The notes under the pieces were generated by a model. The model saw only the letters and a list, made by a program, of their open reading frames with translations, was not told where the DNA came from and did no database searches. Made by a program: the position numbers and the translations under genes. 61,367 bases of DNA from assembly GCA_029938635.1 (NCBI GenBank), contig JAOZUQ010000009.1:1-61367 (forward strand). Reading direction: 5' to 3'. Positions 56,834 to 61,367 of the stretch are shown here, in pieces. Origin of the DNA: Candidatus Aminicenantota bacterium (lineage in GTDB: Bacteria; Acidobacteriota; Aminicenantia; UBA2199). Numbering within the stretch: position 1 is the first letter of the stretch; every line of letters begins with the position of its first letter.

Positions 56834-57643
56834 GAGAAGGATTATAGAGGCAACTCCGGCAATTATCAGGAAAATTCTTTTTGGGGATAATTGTTCTTTA
56901 AACAATATTTTCCCCAGTATTGCAGATGAAATTATTATTGCTATATTGATAAATGGGAATGTTACAAATGCCGGGATACCGTTTGATAATGCCTGGAGAA
57001 CGAAATAAGAAGAGAAAAAATTCGGGATACCAAGGGTGAGGCCGCTAAGGACCGCAGCTCTCTTAACTCTCCTTCCTGAAAATAAAATATAGATCCAACT
57101 CCAAATAAAAGCAGAGAAGAACAATGTGATCAGAAACATATTGTTATCAACTAAAGGAAATCTGATCTTGAAATATTTCATAGATGTGTCGATCACACCA
57201 AAGAGGAAGAATAAAATGATCAGGAGAGGGGAAATGTTTTTTATTTTTCCTCCCCATAAAATTATTATCAGGAAGATCAGAAAAATGCTGATTGCATTAG
57301 TGAAAGAGGGGCTTTCGCCCCATAATAATATAGAAGCAATGACGGGGATTGCCAGAGATAACCTGCCGAAGGTCACTGTAGATGCAATTCCGTATCTTTT
57401 CAATGAAAGGCTGAAGGCAGAGAAAGAAATGAAGAATAAGAGCCCTATGACAGCTCCGAATATAAGCATCTCTGAATTCGGGAACTTTTTCCCGGTGAGG
57501 AACAGGAAACCAATGGATCCGGAAATAAGGTAATTTGAGGCAATGACCACATATCTGTCAAACCCTTTGTTTTCAAATATTCTTAAAAGTAAAACGATCG
57601 AAAGTGAGGAGAAAAATGCAAGTACAAGATAAACATTACCCAT
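56825..57643 (-). CDS. EamA/DMT-superfamily transporter
   Basis: Membrane protein of 272 residues with about ten helices in two repeats, typical for DMT family exporters. FVTFPFINIAIIISSAILGK and LFKEQLSPKRIFLIIAGVA match the second EamA repeat. The substrate is unknown. No ribosome-binding site is seen; on the minus strand TGA-TATAAT (57657-57649) ends 5 nt before the ATG, another leaderless-type start. Confidence 0.82.
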   Translation of the reverse strand: MGNVYLVLAFFSSLSIVLLLRIFENKGFDRYVVIASNYLISGSIGFLFLTGKKFPNSEMLIFGAVIGLLFFISFSAFSLSLKRYGIASTVTFGRLSLAIPVIASILLWGESPSFTNAISIFLIFLIIILWGGKIKNISPLLIILFFLFGVIDTSMKYFKIRFPLVDNNMFLITLFFSAFIWSWIYILFSGRRVKRAAVLSGLTLGIPNFFSSYFVLQALSNGIPAFVTFPFINIAIIISSAILGKILFKEQLSPKRIFLIIAGVASIILLSN

Positions 57644-57713
57644 TGAATATTATATCATGAATAGACTAATCATATTTATAGTTTCGGTTGAAGATTCGAT
57701 TGAAATCCGGATA

Positions 57714-58175
57714 TTACTTTGGAATAGACTTATTCAGAGAGTTGAATCTCTCTTTGTAAGCTGATTCGGAAAGTTGTTCAAGCAGTTTGGATTTAAACTC
57801 TCCTAGTTCTAAAAAATCAATTGCCTCATCAAGAGACCTGAATACTTTGGAATCCTCCCTGATATTCGAAGCAATTGCTGCATACATACTTGCAAGTCCG
57901 AATATAATGTCAGTCTCAGCAACAATTGCACCCTTACCCATTATGACCCTGGTGCTCTCTTTTTCCCCATCTGCAGTTGTGAGCATATCTCTTGCTGTTA
58001 ATTCGCTTATATCATAAAGATACCTGCAGTCGGCAAGTTCTTTAATTCCATATATACCTTCATATTCAGTATTCATGACCTGGACATGTTCAATCAATTC
58101 AATATCTGTCAGTTTGTCAAAAATGATAGTAAGGACAAAATTTTTTTCTTTAAAGTATATTCTGTTTATTGCCAT
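57714..58175 (-). CDS. Small protein of unknown function, SpoIIAA/STAS-like
   Basis: Protein of 153 residues without membrane segments or signal peptide. The pattern of alternating strands and helices (MAINRIYFKEKNFVLTII, then ELADCRYLYDISELTARDML, then RSLDEAIDFLEL at the end) resembles SpoIIAA-like proteins, a STAS-related fold often annotated from environmental genomes. I cannot confirm the family by eye. GGGGAGG lies 8 nt before the ATG. It could in principle be a substrate of the SpoIIE-type phosphatase at 12183, but nothing links them. Confidence 0.6.
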   Translation of the reverse strand: MAINRIYFKEKNFVLTIIFDKLTDIELIEHVQVMNTEYEGIYGIKELADCRYLYDISELTARDMLTTADGEKESTRVIMGKGAIVAETDIIFGLASMYAAIASNIREDSKVFRSLDEAIDFLELGEFKSKLLEQLSESAYKERFNSLNKSIPK

Positions 58176-58515
58176 TATAAGCGCCTCCCCTATAATATGT
58201 AACTATAAAAGTTTTTAAAAGCAACAAAAATCTATAATCTTAACTGATTCTTAATAAACAGGAGCAAAATCCGGAACTTTTTTTTAAGATTTTGAAAAAT
58301 AATTGAAAAAAATCTTCAATAATTAAGGCTGGATATTGACATTTTAAAAACTTGGTTTTAATATAAAGGAGAAATGTAAAGCCTTTCCGAAACTCTCCCC
58401 TTAAAATAAGGCTTTTCCATACGCTTCATTCAGGTCCCCCGCCCTGGGGGACTTCTATGTAGAATTATAGAGGTTTTTGATACCCTGATATTCATTTGTA
58501 TTGTGACAAAAAATT
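58176..58515. other. Gene-free gap with two hairpins downstream of hgcB
   Basis: 340 nt without a supported gene. AAAGCCTT (58378-58385) pairs with AAGGCTTT (58408-58415), and GTCCCCC (58434-58440) pairs with GGGGGAC (58446-58452) around GCCCT, an unusually GC-rich stem for this DNA. A run of T follows at about 58471. On the hgcB side these could act as a transcription terminator or be a repeat fragment. Confidence 0.45.
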
Positions 58516-58803
58516 TCAACAGCAATTGGAAGTGTCGGAGCAGCCGCAAGAAGGTTCTGATCCTGTAAGTTTCCCTTTTATCACAGCGCTGGCACAGCCG
58601 ACCCCTTTTCTTACATTAAGTGCGTTGAACGGGCAATTTATCTGACAAGCCCCGCATTCCATACAGAGATCCCTTTCAGTAATTATGGCTATTTTATTTT
58701 CTATGATAAAGACTGCATGGGGACAAACTTCCACACACATTCCACATCCTGTACACTTATCAGAATCAAGTTCCAGTTGAGCAACATTTTTTAAATATTT
58801 CAT
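58516..58803 (-). CDS. hgcB: Mercury-methylation ferredoxin HgcB
   Basis: Protein of 95 residues with two [4Fe-4S] motifs, CTGCGMCVEVCP (Cys17, 20, 23, 27) and CMECGACQINCP (Cys47, 50, 53, 57), an isolated Cys70 in GVGCASA, and the vicinal pair Cys94-Cys95 at the very C-terminus. These extra cysteines distinguish HgcB from ordinary ferredoxins and are needed for mercury methylation in studied strains. HgcB reduces the HgcA corrinoid and may handle Hg(II). AAGGG precedes the ATG; it lies 13 nt after hgcA in the same operon. Confidence 0.95.
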   Translation of the reverse strand: MKYLKNVAQLELDSDKCTGCGMCVEVCPHAVFIIENKIAIITERDLCMECGACQINCPFNALNVRKGVGCASAVIKGKLTGSEPSCGCSDTSNCC

Positions 58804-58816
58804 TTATCTTTTTCCC

Positions 58817-59830
58817 TTAAAAGAAGTTTATTAGTAATACAACAACGCCGGATAGAATTGAAAGGCCGTAAAGAGGCAGAGATATTTTCAATTCCTTCTC
58901 AACTCCTGAAAGTGATGTATAGGTTGATGATCCGGTAAAGTTGTAAGCAAGAAAAGATGTAAGTATGGGAGCTGTCAACATATGAACATAATTTCCATGT
59001 ACAGAATTGAAAACTATCAGATTTATTGAGGTAATATAGATCAGTCCCAATATCCACCCCTTAAGGGCAAATGAACGGAAAGGGAGAAACGGAAGCAAAA
59101 CCGGAAACAATATAGTCCCAAAAAATAGTGTACCGAAAAAGATAAGAATATCTTTGTAAAAAACCTCCAGTCCGTTTTTTCCTATTATGATATCAATCAG
59201 GAATAATAAAATAAGAAACAATGGAGAATATTTAAGAGACAGGACAAACTCGGTCGGGGTCAGGATTAATCTCTCGAAAAGTGTAAAAGTAACTTTTTTC
59301 ATCTTATCGGTTGTCTTGAGGTTGTTCTTTAAGAATTCTTTTATATCAGATGCTTTAACCGGTCCATAGATCACGTTTAGTCCGGATTGCTTTTTAACTT
59401 CATGAGCAGAAATTCCCGGGGCTCCCAGGTGCGGAACAATAATTCTTTTATGATCAATACAATCTTTAATTGATGTCTTGTCGATCATCCGGATCAGCTC
59501 GTCAGTTCCGAATGTCCCTTTTCCTGCAGCACACCAGACATTTATCCCGGCAGTATCAAGAACGATTATCCATGCATTTATCCCTTTCAGATTTTTTCTT
59601 AAGATATCAAAACTCATTTTATAATTGGAAGAAATAAATACTTCAGAGTCAGAATCCGGTTCACCTGTTATATAGAGTCCCGGGTTAACTTTATAATTCA
59701 TCCTCCCTATATTCCATCTGGACTTCCAACTTCCAATAACATCCATAATGCTCATTTCAGTGCTCACTTTTACAGCATTGTTTTTGTTTACACTATTCGG
59801 TTTTTTGCTTTGACAATTGCAATTCCCCAT
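58817..59830 (-). CDS. hgcA: Mercury-methylating corrinoid protein HgcA
   Basis: From ATG 59830, 7 nt after GGAGGT (59843-59838), the protein has 337 residues. An in-frame ATG at 59881 lies within the -10 region and is rejected. The corrinoid-binding domain (about 50-175) contains the diagnostic cap-helix motif NVWCAAGKGTFGT with Cys100, which coordinates cobalt. About five membrane helices fill residues 200-337, as in known HgcA. It transfers a methyl group to Hg(II), giving methylmercury; the methyl donor pathway is not in this window. It is followed by hgcB. Confidence 0.97.
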   Translation of the reverse strand: MGNCNCQSKKPNSVNKNNAVKVSTEMSIMDVIGSWKSRWNIGRMNYKVNPGLYITGEPDSDSEVFISSNYKMSFDILRKNLKGINAWIIVLDTAGINVWCAAGKGTFGTDELIRMIDKTSIKDCIDHKRIIVPHLGAPGISAHEVKKQSGLNVIYGPVKASDIKEFLKNNLKTTDKMKKVTFTLFERLILTPTEFVLSLKYSPLFLILLFLIDIIIGKNGLEVFYKDILIFFGTLFFGTILFPVLLPFLPFRSFALKGWILGLIYITSINLIVFNSVHGNYVHMLTAPILTSFLAYNFTGSSTYTSLSGVEKELKISLPLYGLSILSGVVVLLINFF

Positions 59831-59879
59831 TGTATTGACCTCCGATAGCAGAATTTCTGTTTCTGTTGAAATCTCTCCC

Positions 59880-59885
59880 ATTATA
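59880..59885 (-). promoter_or_regulatory. Putative -10 of the hgcAB promoter
   Basis: TATAAT on the minus strand (59885-59880), about 50 nt before the hgcA ATG. A TTGACA at 59903-59898 is only 12 nt away, too close for a standard -35, so the promoter class is uncertain. Confidence 0.4.
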
Positions 59886-59952
59886 CAACTAAAAACCTGT
59901 CAATAAAAAACAATATTTTAAAGATGGTTATTTTATTATTGTTTTTTGAAAA

Positions 59953-59981
59953 TTGAAATTAGAGAAGTTCTTCACTATACT
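59953..59981 (+). promoter_or_regulatory. Sigma-70 type promoter, leaderless configuration
   Basis: TTGAAA (59953-59958), a 17-nt spacer and TATACT (59976-59981), exactly 6 nt before a GTG at 59988. This decides the start of the beta-lactamase-family gene, which has no Shine-Dalgarno. Confidence 0.6.
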
Positions 59982-59987
59982 CGATGA

Positions 59988-61148
59988 GTGGGTGAAATAA
60001 TAAAAAGATTTTTCTTTGTGAAATTAATTACTATTTTATTCCTGTTCCTGATTGTAGTAACCTACTCCTGCTCTTCTCCTCAGGATGAAGGGATAAAAAA
60101 TTATTATACTCAACCGGAACAAAAAAATGACGGGTTGTCAATCTCCACGCCGGAAAAAGAGGGAATGAATCAGGATTTGATTGAAGACCTGTTAGGGAAA
60201 ATTGAAAACAACCACTATAAAAATATTCATAATTTCCTGATCATTAAGAACGGGAAGCTGATACTTGATGTATTTTATAAAAGAGGACTGACCATTGTGG
60301 ATTCCTATGTTGATAACAGGGATATTGAACTTCATGCAGTGATGTCTGTTACTAAAAGTCTTGTATCAATACTCGTTGGGATAGCCATTGAAAAACATAT
60401 TATAAGTGGAACAGGAGAACGGGTATATCCCTATTTCCCCGAATATAAGAAGTTTGAGAACTGGAATAAGATCAAACCGGAGATAACAATAAAAAATTTT
60501 CTCACAATGAGGCATGGGTTATTATGGGATGAAACTTCCTATAAATATTCTGATCCTGAGAATACTTATTATCAGATGGAACAATACTCTGACTGGGTCA
60601 AGTTTACTCTTGACAGGGAGATAATTTCCCGGCCTGGTGAGAAATTTGCTTATTCCACAGGTGCATCCCATACAATGGAAGCACTGATATCAAATGCATC
60701 CGGAATTTCCTTTCCGGAATTTGCCCGGGAGTATCTTTTTAAAGAACTAGGGATCAAAAAGAGTAAATGGTTCAAGGCTCCGAACGGCAGAGCGGATGAT
60801 GTCTACCTTACCGGGAGATCCATGGCAAAGCTTGGACAACTTATTTTAAATAAAGGCTCCTGGAATGGTAAGCAGATCGTGTCCCCGGAATGGATAAGGG
60901 AATCAACTGAAAATATTGTAAAGGTTTCTGAGAATTATGGGTACGGTTATTTCTGGTGGAGACATACTTTTAACACAGATGGCAACAGTTTTAAGACGAT
61001 CCTTGCCTGGGGTTACGGTGGCCAGTTCATATTCATATTTCCTGATCAGCATATGGTAGTTTGTTTTACCAGTGGAAACTATACAAATGATCTCTCTACG
61101 CAGCCGTTTGAAATGATAAGACGTTATATATTACCTTCAATTTTTTGA
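59988..61148 (+). CDS. Serine beta-lactamase-family lipoprotein hydrolase (class C-like/esterase)
   Basis: Protein of 386 residues starting with GTG. A lipoprotein signal ends at VTYSCSS. The penicillin-binding fold shows the SxxK motif in SVTKSLVSI, a YST in place of YxN (FAYSTGASH), and GYGYFWWRHTF towards the end. Family members include esterases, D-aminopeptidases and weak beta-lactamases; resistance should not be assumed. It is divergent from hgcA, with 157 nt between the two start codons. No functional link to mercury is implied. Confidence 0.85.
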   Translation: MGEIIKRFFFVKLITILFLFLIVVTYSCSSPQDEGIKNYYTQPEQKNDGLSISTPEKEGMNQDLIEDLLGKIENNHYKNIHNFLIIKNGKLILDVFYKRGLTIVDSYVDNRDIELHAVMSVTKSLVSILVGIAIEKHIISGTGERVYPYFPEYKKFENWNKIKPEITIKNFLTMRHGLLWDETSYKYSDPENTYYQMEQYSDWVKFTLDREIISRPGEKFAYSTGASHTMEALISNASGISFPEFAREYLFKELGIKKSKWFKAPNGRADDVYLTGRSMAKLGQLILNKGSWNGKQIVSPEWIRESTENIVKVSENYGYGYFWWRHTFNTDGNSFKTILAWGYGGQFIFIFPDQHMVVCFTSGNYTNDLSTQPFEMIRRYILPSIF

Positions 61149-61211
61149 TGTTCCTTTTTGTTTACAATAATTGATCTTTTTTTACCTCATCTATTCAGGT
61201 TAGGGAAAATA

Positions 61212-61220
61212 TGCTATAAT
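61212..61220 (+). promoter_or_regulatory. Extended -10 promoter upstream of typA
   Basis: TGC-TATAAT (TATAAT at 61215-61220). The predicted leader is about 77 nt. Confidence 0.5.
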
Positions 61221-61303
61221 ACTCTCTACATAAGTGTTATCCACAAACTCCACTGGAAAAAACTCTTTTTGAAAAGGTATACATTTATGTAAATTGGAAA
61301 ATT

Positions 61304-61367
61304 ATGAAAAATATAAAGAATGTTGCAATTATCGCCCATGTAGATCATGGTAAAACAACTTTGATCG
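61304..61367 (+). CDS. typA: Translational GTPase TypA/BipA, 3' part outside the window
   Basis: Only 21 codons are visible. They read MKNIKNVAIIAHVDHGKTTL, the N-terminus of TypA/BipA with its P-loop; LepA and EF-G have different residues here. TypA is a ribosome-associated GTPase important for stress and ribosome assembly. GGA lies 5 nt before the ATG. Confidence 0.85.
   Translation, partial: MKNIKNVAIIAHVDHGKTTLI

Noticed and set aside
59831-59881. Longer HgcA start at 59881
   Set aside because: That ATG overlaps the TATAAT of the probable promoter; ATG 59830 has an ideal GGAGGT 7 nt upstream.
59988-61148. Beta-lactamase resistance gene
   Set aside because: SxxK is present but YxN is altered, and the family contains many esterases; antibiotic resistance cannot be claimed.

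Overview
The window is an AT-rich stretch of a bacterial chromosome, densely packed with about 56 genes on both strands. Lipoproteins with lipoboxes, a Tat-type iron-sulfur subunit, System II cytochrome c maturation and many multiheme cytochromes suggest a diderm, anaerobically respiring bacterium. I cannot assign a phylum from the sequence. The mix (hgcAB, a cyclophilin-FKBP fusion, a 6-bladed propeller protein, receptor Ser/Thr kinases) resembles environmental lineages more than well-studied model bacteria.

Layout. 1-6.7 kb: the end of a sigma-54 activator and two tandem paralogous receptor Ser/Thr kinases. 6.7-11.2 kb: a complete branched-chain amino acid ABC transporter (livFGMHK, minus strand). 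11.4-15.6 kb: SDR oxidoreductase, SpoIIE-type phosphatase, CDP-alcohol phosphatidyltransferase, and a lipoprotein prolyl isomerase with two catalytic domains. 15.6-21.6 kb: envelope genes, comprising an MBOAT O-acyltransferase with two SGNH-like partners, a fossil of a second MBOAT, a lipid-flippase-like protein, a second CDP-alcohol phosphatidyltransferase and a TagD-like cytidylyltransferase. 22.7-25 kb: a structured repeat with inverted ends, then a lexA-dinB SOS operon with a clear operator. 25-30.6 kb: a receiver/ATP-grasp protein, ilvE, a small inverted-repeat element next to an OsmC gene fragment, and a beta-propeller protein. 30.7-46.9 kb: a respiratory block with an NrfD/FeS/tetraheme complex, ResB/CcsA heme attachment, a c554-like cytochrome, an NtrC-type two-component system, an 18-heme NapC-like cytochrome and a 19-heme cytochrome fused to a cytochrome b membrane domain. 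47-57.6 kb: RNase HI, tRNA-Ala, hydrolases, an ECF sigma/anti-sigma pair, fumarase and small proteins. 58.5-59.8 kb: hgcB and hgcA, the mercury-methylation pair. The window ends in the first codons of typA/bipA.

Three observations stand out. First, hgcAB is present with all diagnostic cysteines, so the organism is predicted to methylate mercury. Second, many genes lack a Shine-Dalgarno and carry a -35/-10 promoter whose -10 ends exactly 6 nt before the start codon, which predicts widespread leaderless transcription. Third, lexA carries a GAAC-N7-GAAC direct-repeat operator of the type known from Alphaproteobacteria. Multiheme cytochromes, heme-attachment genes and their two-component regulator together suggest a quinol-linked electron-transfer chain to periplasmic or outer acceptors; the terminal acceptor is not evident here.
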